From Oscillospiraceae bacterium (GTDB lineage: Bacteria; Bacillota; Clostridia; Oscillospirales; CAG-272), in NCBI GenBank assembly GCA_015065175.1, contig SVQV01000003.1, positions 1 through 49,983 of the forward strand: a DNA stretch of 49,983 nt. The letters are read 5' to 3'. The notes below the pieces were generated by a model. The model searched no databases, was not told where the DNA came from, and was given only the letters and a program-made list of their open reading frames with translations. Shown here in pieces: positions 40,204-49,983 of this stretch; within the stretch, counting starts at the first letter, position 1, and each line of letters starts with the position of its first letter. The position numbers and the translations under genes are program-made.

Positions 40204-41304
40204 ATGTTTATTGAGCAAGAGCTTGAAAAAAGAGGTCTTCCCGAGCTTATGAAGCTTAACTCGGGTGAAAAGGTTACAAAGGAAAATTGGGACGAAAGGC
40301 GTCGCGAGCTTATCGAATGTCTTTCGAAAAATCTTTACGGATATACACCCGAAGCACCCTCTGAGGTAAGAGCGAAATGCACGGGCATCGACAGATGGTA
40401 TACCTTCGGCGGCAAGGCGACTGCGGAATCATACGATATATCATTCGATACACCGACAGGCGAATTCACCTTCCCGATAAGAGTTGTAGTGCCTAAAAAT
40501 GTGGAAAAGCCACCCGTTATCCTACATCTTAACTTCAAGCCCGAGTTTCCTGTACCTGCGGAAGAAATAATCGACAACGGCTTTGCCTTGGTTCAGGTGC
40601 ATCATCACACGGTAGAGTGCGACGATGTTTTTCCCGACAATTATTTCGCTAATTTCCAAGGTCTTGGCGCTAAATATATAGGGGACAGAACGAGAAAAAG
40701 CACCGAATGGGGCAAGATAGGTATGTGGGCTTTTGCCGCTTCGAGTATAATGGACTATTTGCAGACACGTACCGACATAAACCGCAAGAGAATTGCGGTA
40801 GCGGGACATTCCCGTCTCGGCAAGACTGCACTATGGTGCAGAGCGCAGGATGACAGATTTTTTGCTGTTATGTGCAATGACTCTAATTACGGCGGCGCGG
40901 GGCTTATCAGAGGTCACAAGGGAGAAGACATTCCCGCCTTTATGAGACTCGGCAGCTATGACTTTTTCTGTGAGGGCTGGAAGAATTTCCTGAATACCCC
41001 TCATAGCGAGCTTCCGTTCGATATGCATTTTCTCTTAGCCGCTTGCGCTCCCTCTTATGTTTATGTCTCGGGAGCTACCAATGACTCGGGAATGGACCCC
41101 GTCTCCGAATTTCTTTCCTGCTGTGCGGCAAGCGAGGCATATAAATTGCTTGGATATAAAGGTCTTGTCTGTGAGGACAAGATTCCCGACGTAGAGCAGC
41201 CCTTACAGGAGGGCGATATAGCCTTCCACATTCGTGAGGGTATTCATGCCTTTGTGCGTTACGACTGGATGAACTTTATGAAATTCTTTAAAAATAAAAT
41301 GTAA
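40204..41304 (+). CDS. CE15-like glucuronoyl esterase / alpha-beta hydrolase, paralog 2 (tandem duplicate)
   Basis: 366 aa; near-identical to the preceding gene over the N-terminal ~120 aa; same GHSRLGKTALW motif. Confidence 0.8.
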   Translation: MFIEQELEKRGLPELMKLNSGEKVTKENWDERRRELIECLSKNLYGYTPEAPSEVRAKCTGIDRWYTFGGKATAESYDISFDTPTGEFTFPIRVVVPKNVEKPPVILHLNFKPEFPVPAEEIIDNGFALVQVHHHTVECDDVFPDNYFANFQGLGAKYIGDRTRKSTEWGKIGMWAFAASSIMDYLQTRTDINRKRIAVAGHSRLGKTALWCRAQDDRFFAVMCNDSNYGGAGLIRGHKGEDIPAFMRLGSYDFFCEGWKNFLNTPHSELPFDMHFLLAACAPSYVYVSGATNDSGMDPVSEFLSCCAASEAYKLLGYKGLVCEDKIPDVEQPLQEGDIAFHIREGIHAFVRYDWMNFMKFFKNKM

Positions 41305-41334
41305 TCTATACTAAAGATTTTAAGGAGCAGAGCA

Positions 41335-43191
41335 ATGAAAATATATGTAAATGCAAATGAAAGTTTACAAAATCTCATAAAAGAGGCTATATCCGACAGC
41401 ATCGCCGAATGGGGAGAGGGCGGAATAAATATCACCCTTGACAAGTGCGACAGCGGTGTAAAGGTTTCGTCAGACGGAAAAAAAGTGACACTTTACTATT
41501 CCGACCTCACCTCGCTCCTTAAAGGAATAGGCATAATTATTTCAAAGGGCGAAGCAAAATACGAAACAGAGCAGACGCTTAAATACAGACAGCTCGGAAA
41601 CATGGTAGACGTATCGAGAAATGCCGTAATGAACATTGCGACTGTAAAAAAATTCATACGCATGTCGGCGCTTATGGGCTTTAATGCCTTGAATCTCTAT
41701 ACAGAGGACACGTATGAGATAGAGGACGAGCCTTATTTCGGACATTTAAGAGGCAGATACACCGTAGCCGAGCTTCAGGAGCTTGACGGATATGCGGAAA
41801 AGTTCGGAATTGAGATAATTCCTTGCATACAGACTCTCGCCCACCTTGACGCTATTTTCAACTGGCCCGAATACGCGCCCTACAACGATACGGCTAATAT
41901 ATTGAATGTCGGCCTTGAAAAGACCTATGAGCTTATAGAAAAAATGTTCGTCACTATGAAAGCGGCGTTCAGGAGCAAGCAGATACATATAGGCATGGAC
42001 GAGGCGCATTTCCTCGGACGCGGCACTTATCTCGATAAATTCGGCTATGAAAAATGCTCGGATATTATGAAAAGACACTTAGACAGAGTAATAGAGCTTT
42101 GCCGTAAATACGATTACGAAGCGCTTATGTGGTCGGATATGTTCTTCCGTGTCTGCTCGCCGAACAGAGGCTATTCCCCCGACATACAGATAACCGAGGA
42201 TGTGTTCAATTCGGTACCCGAGGGCGTTAATCTCGTATATTGGGACTATTACAGAGACGATCCTAAATTCTATGATGATATGCTTACGATTCACGAGAAT
42301 TTCAAGCGCAAGGTATCCTTCTACGGCGGAAGCTACACATGGAGAGGCTTTGCTCCTTGGCAGCCGACTGCGCTCAAAAATATGAGGGCGGCGTTCTCGG
42401 TGCTTGATAAGCATGAATTGGATGTGGTTTTCTGTACGCATTGGGGGGATAACGGAAACGAATGCTCCACCTTTGCGGCTCTGCCGACTATAGCGCTTTT
42501 TGCGACAGGCGGTTGGTCCGATGACTTAAGCGATGAATCAATTGCCGAGATAATGGGTATTTTTGGCGCAAGCTTCGATGATTTTATGTCGCTCCATATG
42601 TTCCACAAGCCCGATATTACTAAGGCGGAATTCGTTCTCATTCATAAATATGTTCTTTATTCCGACGTGCTTCAGGGGGCGTTTGACTCCAATATTCCCG
42701 ACGGACTTAGTGAATTTTTCGGTAAGGTCAGCGCAAGAATGAAGGAAAACGCAGAGAGAAATCCCAAGTGGGCATATCTTTTCGAGTCTATGGAGAAATT
42801 AGCTCACGTGCTTGAGCTTAAGGCAGACTGCGGCAAGATGATAAAAAAGGCGTATGACGAAAACGACAGAGAAAAGCTTGAATATATAGCGAATGAGTAT
42901 ATTTATACCTTGATAAGCGCATTGAAGGAGTTCAGATATTATCTCCGTAAGCGTTGGCTTTCGGATAACAAGGCGTTCGGCTTTGAGGTACAGGATCTGC
43001 GCCTCGGCGGTCTTATCGGCAGGCTTGAGGATGCTTCTCTCTATATAAACGAGTATCTTTCGGGCGAGCTTGAGCATATCGAGGAGCTTGAATGTGAGAG
43101 ACTGCCCTTTATAAGAGGAACGGCAGGAGGACTTACTCACGCCTGTACCGATAGAGGCTGGGGCAAGCTGGTTACATTTGGCAGACTTTAA
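41335..43191 (+). CDS. Glycoside hydrolase family 20-type beta-N-acetylhexosaminidase
   Basis: 618 aa; YRQLGNMVDVSRNAVMNIATVKKFIRMSALMGFNALNLYTEDTYEI, IPCIQTLAHLDAIF, QIHIGMDEAHFLGRG (DE catalytic pair). Confidence 0.87.
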   Translation: MKIYVNANESLQNLIKEAISDSIAEWGEGGINITLDKCDSGVKVSSDGKKVTLYYSDLTSLLKGIGIIISKGEAKYETEQTLKYRQLGNMVDVSRNAVMNIATVKKFIRMSALMGFNALNLYTEDTYEIEDEPYFGHLRGRYTVAELQELDGYAEKFGIEIIPCIQTLAHLDAIFNWPEYAPYNDTANILNVGLEKTYELIEKMFVTMKAAFRSKQIHIGMDEAHFLGRGTYLDKFGYEKCSDIMKRHLDRVIELCRKYDYEALMWSDMFFRVCSPNRGYSPDIQITEDVFNSVPEGVNLVYWDYYRDDPKFYDDMLTIHENFKRKVSFYGGSYTWRGFAPWQPTALKNMRAAFSVLDKHELDVVFCTHWGDNGNECSTFAALPTIALFATGGWSDDLSDESIAEIMGIFGASFDDFMSLHMFHKPDITKAEFVLIHKYVLYSDVLQGAFDSNIPDGLSEFFGKVSARMKENAERNPKWAYLFESMEKLAHVLELKADCGKMIKKAYDENDREKLEYIANEYIYTLISALKEFRYYLRKRWLSDNKAFGFEVQDLRLGGLIGRLEDASLYINEYLSGELEHIEELECERLPFIRGTAGGLTHACTDRGWGKLVTFGRL

Positions 43192-43230
43192 AATAATTTT
43201 GCAGGGTGCATCGTGAAAGGAGAGTTTTCT

Positions 43231-43962
43231 ATGAACACTGTAAAAATAAATTCGGAAAACACAAAAATGGTGGCGCACAGAGGCGTCAGCGGAATAGAGA
43301 AGGAGAACACCTGCCCCGCATTTGTTGCCGCAGGCAACAGAAGCTATTTCGGAATTGAGACAGATATACACATCACGAAGGATAAGAAGTTCGTAGTTAT
43401 CCATGACAGCAGCACTAAGCGTGTTTCCTTCGAAAAATATGATATCAACGTAGAAGATGTCGAATACAGCGACCTTAAGGACATCGTTCTCCCCGACAGA
43501 GACGGAAGCTATATAAGACAGGACATAAGAATTCCTCTGCTTGCCGAGTATGTAAAGATCTGTAAGAAGTATGATAAAATATGTGTTCTTGAGCTTAAGG
43601 GCAATTTTGAGACAGAGGACTGTGAAAGACTTATAAAGGAAATAAACGAGCTTGAATATCTCGGAAATGTTATTTTCATTTCATTTAGCGAGGAAAACTG
43701 TATAAATATGAGAGCCTTGCTTCCCGAAGCCGAAATTCAGTTTTTGAAGAGCGGCGAAATAAAAGAGGAGGAGCTTGTCTCCTTCCTGCTCGAAAATTCA
43801 CTCGACCTCGATATTGATCACAGAAGTCTGACGAAGGACTTTGTTGACAGACTTCATTCTCACGGCATAAAGGTCAACTGTTGGACCTGTGACAATAAAG
43901 AACGCGCGGAAGAGCTTGTCCTAATGGGCGTTGATTTTATCACATCAAATATTCTTGAATAA
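43231..43962 (+). CDS. Glycerophosphodiester phosphodiesterase
   Basis: MVAHRGVSGIEKENTCPAFVAAGNRSYFGIETDIHITKDKKFVVIHDSSTKRVS; ATG at 43231. Confidence 0.92.
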   Translation: MNTVKINSENTKMVAHRGVSGIEKENTCPAFVAAGNRSYFGIETDIHITKDKKFVVIHDSSTKRVSFEKYDINVEDVEYSDLKDIVLPDRDGSYIRQDIRIPLLAEYVKICKKYDKICVLELKGNFETEDCERLIKEINELEYLGNVIFISFSEENCINMRALLPEAEIQFLKSGEIKEEELVSFLLENSLDLDIDHRSLTKDFVDRLHSHGIKVNCWTCDNKERAEELVLMGVDFITSNILE

Positions 43963-43989
43963 TTAAGTATAAAAGAGGAGAAATAAATT

Positions 43990-45237
43990 ATGAGTATTCC
44001 GGTAGCAAAGCAGTATATAAAAGATTTCGAGCAGATGGGGCTCGGAGTATTCGTTCACTTTGGAATTTATTCTTTGGTCGAGCGGGGAGAATGGCACGGC
44101 TTTTTCATCAGAAAAGATCCCGAAAAGGTTGCGGAATATAAGGCGTTGAAGGATAAGTTCAACCCCGACAGTATGGAGAATATCGTGATTGAGGCGAAAA
44201 AGTCGGGCGCAAAATATATAACCTTGACAACAAAGCACCATGACGGATTTGCGCTTTTTGACACCTGCGGAATTACCGATTTTGATGCTATGCACAGTGC
44301 GGCAAAGCGCGACCTCGTAAAAGAATTTGCCGATGCGTGCAGAAAGCATGATATCGTACCGATGTTCTATTACGCGACACATGAATTTTTCAACGATGAC
44401 GAGGATAATGATTTCCCGAAATATCTCGAATATATAAGAAACAGTGTTGAAGTTCTCTGCAAGAACTACGGTAAGATAGGCGGCTTGTGGTTCGACGGTA
44501 ACTGGAGCAAGACAGGAGAGGGCGACGTTTGGGAGGAAGAAAAGCTCTACGCAGTCATAAGAAAATATCAGCCCGAGGCAATGATAATAAACAATACAGG
44601 TCTTCAGAGATGCGGTGAGGTAGGAAATTTGGAGATAGATTCCGTAACCTACGAGAGAGGAAAAGCCGCCCCCTTGAACAGAGAGGGAATGAAAAAGTAT
44701 GTTGCGGCAGAGGTTTGCGACAGCTCAAACGGACATTGGGGCATGGCTCACGACTTAAACCACAAATCTCCCAAGTATATTTTAGAGTGTCTTTGCAAGA
44801 GCAGAGGAGCAGGCGCAAACTATCTCTTTAACGTAGGTCCCAAGGCGAACGGACACGTTCCCACTTTCCAGGATGCACTTCTTGAGCTTATCGGTGAATG
44901 GATGAGCATCTTCGGTGAGGCGGTCTATGACGGCAGACCCTTCTGGTATAAGGACGGTGTAGACAATTTCGTTTTAAGGAGCGAGGACGGAAAGCATGCT
45001 TACTTTGTGTGCTTTAACCTGCGCCGCAGAGGAAACGTTAACGCTGTACTCGCGATAGGTACAGAGGGTGACTTTATTTATGAGGGCTTCGCTGAGCGAG
45101 TAGAGAATATTCATTGGATGGATAACGACGAGCAATTACCTTACCTTTATGAAGGAGACAAACTTACCGTTAATTTGGCAGGCTATAATAACGGCTACGA
45201 TTACTGCGTAAGAATAGCAAAGGCAGATATAAAGTAA
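43990..45237 (+). CDS. Alpha-L-fucosidase, GH29
   Basis: 415 aa; GLGVFVHFGIYSLVERGEWHGFF, YITLTTKHHDGFALFDT, IGGLWFDGNWSK (nucleophile Asp region), GAGANYLFNVGPKANG. Confidence 0.93.
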   Translation: MSIPVAKQYIKDFEQMGLGVFVHFGIYSLVERGEWHGFFIRKDPEKVAEYKALKDKFNPDSMENIVIEAKKSGAKYITLTTKHHDGFALFDTCGITDFDAMHSAAKRDLVKEFADACRKHDIVPMFYYATHEFFNDDEDNDFPKYLEYIRNSVEVLCKNYGKIGGLWFDGNWSKTGEGDVWEEEKLYAVIRKYQPEAMIINNTGLQRCGEVGNLEIDSVTYERGKAAPLNREGMKKYVAAEVCDSSNGHWGMAHDLNHKSPKYILECLCKSRGAGANYLFNVGPKANGHVPTFQDALLELIGEWMSIFGEAVYDGRPFWYKDGVDNFVLRSEDGKHAYFVCFNLRRRGNVNAVLAIGTEGDFIYEGFAERVENIHWMDNDEQLPYLYEGDKLTVNLAGYNNGYDYCVRIAKADIK

Positions 45238-45267
45238 ACAAAAGTTAGCAAACCAAAGGAAGAATAA

Positions 45268-47184
45268 ATGCAATATAAGATTATAAACGGCGCCGTTTAT
45301 TATGATAGCGATATGGTGCTTGAAAACGTCGATATCGAGATAAACGATAACGAAAAAATAGCGGTCGTCGGCAGAAACGGATGCGGCAAGACTACGCTTT
45401 TAAAAGCTATTATGGGTGAAGTCGAGCTTGAAGAGGGAACAGGAGAAAGCGAATTCCGTGTAACGAAAATAGGAAATCCCGAGATAAGCTATCTCCGTCA
45501 AGTTCCCTTTGAAGACGAGGACACTTCTATGATAGACGAGGTGCGAAAGGTCTTTTCACCTCTCATAGAAGCCGAAGAACGCCTTGCCGAGCTTGTTATT
45601 AAAATGGAAAAGGGGGACGAGAGCTGTATTTCGGCTTTCAGCTCCTTAAATGAAAAATATATTGCTGACGGCGGCTTGACCTATAAAAAAGAATATCTTA
45701 CGATGATAAGAAAATTCGGCTTCACAGAGCAGGACGAAAAAAAGCCGCTGCGCGATTTTTCGGGAGGTCAGCGCACTAAGATAGCGTTCATAAAAATGCT
45801 TCTTTCAAAGCCCGACGTACTGCTTTTGGACGAGCCGACAAACCACCTGGATATTGAAACTATAGAGTGGCTTGAGCAGTATCTTAAGAATTATAAGTCT
45901 ACACTCGTTATTGTTTCACACGACCGAATGTTTCTCGACAGAATAGTGAACAAGGTATATGAAATAGAATGGGGAGAGACGAGGTGCTACAAGGGCAATT
46001 ATTCATTCTTTGAAAAGCAGAAAAAAGAGAACTATATAAAGCAATTGAAGGACCACGAGGCGCAACAGGCAGAGATAGCGAGACTTAACCGACTGATAGA
46101 GCGCTTCAGATATAAGGCGACGAAGGCTAAAATGGTACAGTCCAAAATAAAGCTGCTCGAGCATATGAAGATAATATCCGCGCCCGACCGCTTTAACACA
46201 AAGACCTACCGCTCTGATTTTCAGCCGAGCATACAAAGCTCACGTCAGGTTTTAAACGTTTCGCATCTTGTTATAGGATACGGGCAGCCGCTTGCCGAAG
46301 TCAATTTCAATCTTGAAAAGGGACAGAAAATAGGAATAATAGGCGGTAACGGAATAGGAAAATCTACGTTGTTAAAAACTCTTATGGGTAAGACCCCCGC
46401 GCTTTCGGGAAGCTACAGCTTCGGCTACAATACCGAAGTCGCTTACTTCGACCAACAGTTAGCGCAGATAAGCGGAGACGAGACTATATTCGATATTTTC
46501 GCAAGTGAATTTCCGCGCCTTAACGATACCGAGGTAAGGACTGCGCTCGGCTCGTTTCAGTTTACGGGCGAGGAGGTTTTCAGAACGGCTTCAACTCTTT
46601 CGGGCGGCGAAAAGGTGAGGCTCGCGCTCTGTAAAATACTCTATAAATGCCCGAACGTTCTCGTTCTCGATGAGCCTACGAACCATATGGATATAATAGG
46701 CAAGGAGACACTTGAGGAAATCCTCACAAATTACGAGGGAACTCTGCTCGTCGTTTCTCACGACAGATATTTTATAAAGAAGGTAGCCGACAGGCTTTTG
46801 GTTTTCTCTAACGGAAAATGCGATTATTTTGACGGAAATTATGACGAATACGAGGAAAAAAGGGCAAAGGCGGCAGAAGAAAACGCAGAAAGCGAGCAGG
46901 TAAAGGAAGCTCCCAAGGCAGAAAAGCAGAAAAACTTTTCACCCAAAAAGGAGCTTGACAAAAAGAAAAAGCGCATAGAAAAATTGGAGCTTCTTATAGA
47001 GGAATGCGCGCAAAAGCGTGAACAGCTCTGCGCTATGACCGAGCAGGAGGATGTATTTTCGGATTACGTCAAGCTTACCGAAATACAGACTCAGATAGAT
47101 GAAATAAAAGAAAAGGAAGCGCTTTACGAGGAGGAGTGGACCGAGCTTTCACTCTGGATAGAGGAAGCCGAATCACCTTCGTAA
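45268..47184 (+). CDS. ABC-F family ATP-binding protein
   Basis: 638 aa; two Walker A (GRNGCGKTTLL, GGNGIGKSTLL) and two signature motifs (FSGGQRTKIAF, LSGGEKVRLAL), inter-domain linker, C-terminal coiled coil, no TM. Confidence 0.93.
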   Translation: MQYKIINGAVYYDSDMVLENVDIEINDNEKIAVVGRNGCGKTTLLKAIMGEVELEEGTGESEFRVTKIGNPEISYLRQVPFEDEDTSMIDEVRKVFSPLIEAEERLAELVIKMEKGDESCISAFSSLNEKYIADGGLTYKKEYLTMIRKFGFTEQDEKKPLRDFSGGQRTKIAFIKMLLSKPDVLLLDEPTNHLDIETIEWLEQYLKNYKSTLVIVSHDRMFLDRIVNKVYEIEWGETRCYKGNYSFFEKQKKENYIKQLKDHEAQQAEIARLNRLIERFRYKATKAKMVQSKIKLLEHMKIISAPDRFNTKTYRSDFQPSIQSSRQVLNVSHLVIGYGQPLAEVNFNLEKGQKIGIIGGNGIGKSTLLKTLMGKTPALSGSYSFGYNTEVAYFDQQLAQISGDETIFDIFASEFPRLNDTEVRTALGSFQFTGEEVFRTASTLSGGEKVRLALCKILYKCPNVLVLDEPTNHMDIIGKETLEEILTNYEGTLLVVSHDRYFIKKVADRLLVFSNGKCDYFDGNYDEYEEKRAKAAEENAESEQVKEAPKAEKQKNFSPKKELDKKKKRIEKLELLIEECAQKREQLCAMTEQEDVFSDYVKLTEIQTQIDEIKEKEALYEEEWTELSLWIEEAESPS

Positions 47185-47219
47185 GCTTTGCTGAGACAAA
47201 AAAATGATAGGAGAAAAAC

Positions 47220-48848
47220 ATGAAAAATTATTCTGTAGGCGTTGATTTTGGAACCTTGTCCGCACGCGCGGTGTTGGCAGATACCGAGACGGGAGAGGTA
47301 ATTGCCGAGTCGGTTTTTGAATATCCTCACGGAGTAATGGACTCCGCGCTCCCGAGCGGAAAGAAGGTCGATAAAAATTCCGCTTATCAGCATCCGCAGG
47401 ATTATATAGACGCTCTTTCCTTTACAGTGAAGGACATAATAAATAAAAGCTCTGTCGATAGCTCGCAGATATGCGGAATAGGTATAGACTTTACCTCCTG
47501 TACAGTTCTGCCCTTGGACGAAAACTGTATGCCGATGTGCTTTTTAAAGGAGTTTGAGGACGAGTGTCACGCTTATGTGAAGCTATGGAAGCATCACAGC
47601 GCGCAAAAGGAAGCTGACGAGTTTACCGAAAAGGCAATAGAAAACGGTGAAAAATGGCTCGAAAACTATGGCGGAAAGGTCTCGTCCGAGTGGCTTTTTC
47701 CTAAAATTACCGAGACTCTGCGCTCTTCTCCCGAGCTTTATAAAAGGACTGCGTATTTTGCGGAGGCGGGAGACTGGCTTTCGGGGCTTCTGTGCGGCTG
47801 CGAGGTAAGAAGCAGCTGTATGGCTGGCTATAAGGGTATGTGGAGCAAAAAGGACGGATATCCTTCAAAGGAATTTCTCGGCAAAATAGAGCCGGAGCTT
47901 TCCGATATCGTGGGCAGTAAAATATCCGAGAACATAAAGCCCACAGGCACGCTTGCGGGCAGAATAAACTCATACGGCGCCGCTCTTACGGGACTTAAGG
48001 AGGGGACAGCCGTTTCCGTTCCGATAATAGATGCGCACGCCGCACTTATCTCTGCGGGGATAGTGAGGGGCGGAGAGCTTATGATAATTATAGGCACATC
48101 GAGCTGTCACATAATTCTTGACAAAGAGGAAAAAAGCGTCAAGGGCATCTGCGGTGTGGTAAGAGACGGAATAATTCCTTCATATGCGGCTTACGAGGGC
48201 GGACAGTCCTGTGTAGGCGATACTTTTGATTGGTTTGTAAACAATTGTTTGCCTTCGAGCTATATAGAAGAAGCTAAAAAAGAGGGCAAGAGCAAATTTG
48301 AGTACATAAAAGAAAAAGCGGCAAAGCTATCCGCGGGAGAGAGCCATCTGCTTGCGCTTGACTGGTGGAACGGAAACAGAACACCGCTTGCCGATTATGA
48401 CCTTACGGGCGCTATATTCGGCTTTACCTTGAAAACGAGACCCGAGGAGATTTACAGAGCCTTGATAGAGGCTACCGCATACGGCACTAAAGCCATAACA
48501 GAGCTTTACACCGAGAGCGGAGTGGCGGTCGAAAAAATCTATGCGACAGGCGGCATTTCTATGAAGGATGAGCTTCTTATGCAGATATATGCCGATGTTT
48601 TGGGCAAAGAGATATGTGTACCGCAAAGTTCGCAGGCAGGTGCGCTCGGAAGCGCTATCTATGCAGCTTGCGCGGGCGGTGCGTTTGACAGCTTCGAGGA
48701 TGCGGCAGAAAAAATGGCTATAAAAAATGTGAAGCGTTATACTCCCATAAAAGAGAATACCGCAATATATGAAAAGCTGTATAAGAGCTATAAGGAGCTT
48801 ACCGATTATTTCGGCAGAGGCGGCAACGGTATTTTAAAGAGTCTTTGA
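47220..48848 (+). CDS. araB: FGGY-family carbohydrate kinase, L-ribulokinase-type
   Basis: 542 aa; SVGVDFGTLSARAVLADTETGEVIAESVFEYPHGVMDSALPSG, IGIDFTSCTVLPLD, MAGYKGMWSK, YEGGQSCVGDTFDWFV. Confidence 0.9.
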   Translation: MKNYSVGVDFGTLSARAVLADTETGEVIAESVFEYPHGVMDSALPSGKKVDKNSAYQHPQDYIDALSFTVKDIINKSSVDSSQICGIGIDFTSCTVLPLDENCMPMCFLKEFEDECHAYVKLWKHHSAQKEADEFTEKAIENGEKWLENYGGKVSSEWLFPKITETLRSSPELYKRTAYFAEAGDWLSGLLCGCEVRSSCMAGYKGMWSKKDGYPSKEFLGKIEPELSDIVGSKISENIKPTGTLAGRINSYGAALTGLKEGTAVSVPIIDAHAALISAGIVRGGELMIIIGTSSCHIILDKEEKSVKGICGVVRDGIIPSYAAYEGGQSCVGDTFDWFVNNCLPSSYIEEAKKEGKSKFEYIKEKAAKLSAGESHLLALDWWNGNRTPLADYDLTGAIFGFTLKTRPEEIYRALIEATAYGTKAITELYTESGVAVEKIYATGGISMKDELLMQIYADVLGKEICVPQSSQAGALGSAIYAACAGGAFDSFEDAAEKMAIKNVKRYTPIKENTAIYEKLYKSYKELTDYFGRGGNGILKSL

Positions 48849-48885
48849 TTTTTGTACATACAAATTTTTTCAAGGAGCTGTTTAT

Positions 48886-49983
48886 ATGGAAAAAATTATT
48901 GAAAAGATCAATGCATCTGTTGAAAAACACAGAGAGCTGATGCTTGAGGCCGAAAGATATATCTGGTCTCATCCCGAGACGGGCTACCGTGAATACGGAA
49001 CTTCAAAGTATATGGAGGACAAATTCACAGAGCTTGGCTATGATTTAGCAAAAGCGGGAAATATTCCCGGCTTTTATACCGTCATTGATACAGGCAGAGA
49101 GGGGCCTGAAATTCTTGTATTAGGTGAGCTTGACTCGCTTATATGCCCGAATCACAAGGAAGCCGACAAGGAAACAGGCTATGTTCACGCTTGCGGTCAC
49201 AACGTGCAGTGCGCTACCCTTCTCGGAATTGCGGCGGCTCTGAAGGAGGACGGAATGCTCGACGGTATGTGCGGAAAAATAATGCTCTGCGCTGTGCCTG
49301 CCGAGGAGCTTATTGAGATAGGCTACCGTAAAAATCTTATAAAAGAAGGAAAGATAAAATACTGCGGCGGAAAGAGTGAGTTTCTGCACAGAGGGTATTT
49401 CGATAACGTAGATATGGCGTTTATGGTACACGCCTCGGGCAGCTTTTGCGGAATGAACGGAGCTGTCGGCTGTATTGCGAAAATAGTAAACTACAAGGGG
49501 GTTTCGGCTCATGCGGGAGGCAGTCCGTGGAGCGGAAAGAATGCTATATATGCGGCGACACAGGGGCTTTCTGCGGCTAATGCCATACGTGAGACCTTCA
49601 AGGAGAGCGATATAATAAGATTTCACCCGATAATCACTCACGGCGGAGAAGCGGTAAATGCCATTCCCGAGCTTGTGACGGTAGAAGCGTTTGTGCGCGG
49701 TGTCAGCTTTGAGGCGATGACAGATGCAAACAAAAGAATAAATCAGGCGCTTATCGGCTCTGCGCTTTCATTGGGCGCAAACATTGAAATCATAGATACT
49801 CCCGGATATGCACCTCTTAAAAATGACAATAAAACTTTACATCTTATGAAGGAGGCAGCAGACCTTATTATTCCCGAGGAGCATTTTGTCATTTATGACT
49901 CTATAAGCTCGGGAAGCACCGATATGGGTGAAATGAGTTGTCTTATGCCTGTAATACATCCCTATTCGGGAGGAGTATCAGGC
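48886..49983 (+). CDS. M20-family amidohydrolase (AbgB/aminoacylase-like), truncated by window end
   Basis: Translated by hand from ATG 48886 (AAGGAG SD): MEKIIEKINASVEKHRELMLEAERYIWSHPETGYREYGTSKYMEDKF...VHACGHNVQCATLLG; open to window end (366 codons); absent from ORF track. Confidence 0.9.
   Translation, partial: MEKIIEKINASVEKHRELMLEAERYIWSHPETGYREYGTSKYMEDKFTELGYDLAKAGNIPGFYTVIDTGREGPEILVLGELDSLICPNHKEADKETGYVHACGHNVQCATLLGIAAALKEDGMLDGMCGKIMLCAVPAEELIEIGYRKNLIKEGKIKYCGGKSEFLHRGYFDNVDMAFMVHASGSFCGMNGAVGCIAKIVNYKGVSAHAGGSPWSGKNAIYAATQGLSAANAIRETFKESDIIRFHPIITHGGEAVNAIPELVTVEAFVRGVSFEAMTDANKRINQALIGSALSLGANIEIIDTPGYAPLKNDNKTLHLMKEAADLIIPEEHFVIYDSISSGSTDMGEMSCLMPVIHPYSGGVSG

Overview
The window looks like a chromosomal segment from a Firmicutes/Clostridia-like bacterium. 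This is inferred from gene order, zinc-type S14 and SD/promoter style; no database search was run. Layout: (1) 1-5.6 kb: amidohydrolase fragment, trpB without trpA, archaeal/fungal-type asd, a small XRE regulator, a DUF4143-type AAA ATPase and a LacI regulator. (2) 5.7-10.5 kb: Gfo/Idh/MocA oxidoreductase, then polA and a polytopic membrane protein on the minus strand. (3) 10.7-26.7 kb: a complete canonical S10-spc-alpha operon, rpsJ to rplQ, including secY, adk, map, infA, rpmJ and rpoA, with a strong promoter and a long structured leader. (4) 26.7-29.7 kb: AbrB-like and XRE regulators, an array of three 126-128 bp palindrome-rich direct repeats with a TGTTATAAT extended -10 motif at the unit junctions, an M20 peptidase, and a truncated HUH/REP-associated-type transposase. 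(5) 29.8-50 kb: a carbohydrate/ester catabolism cluster (SGNH hydrolase, MBL hydrolase, 3 oxidoreductase/AraC genes, GH2, CE4-like deacetylase, AEC transporter, tandem CE15-like esterases, GH20, GDPD, GH29, ABC-F, FGGY ribulokinase, partial M20). Points most worth a second look: the repeat array next to the transposase remnant; infA, whose homology- and SD-supported start codon appears to be CTG (or ATT) rather than ATG/GTG/TTG; the three-way-junction leader of rpsJ; and several structured intergenic gaps inside the ribosomal operon. I found no clear evidence of a wholly new multi-gene system.
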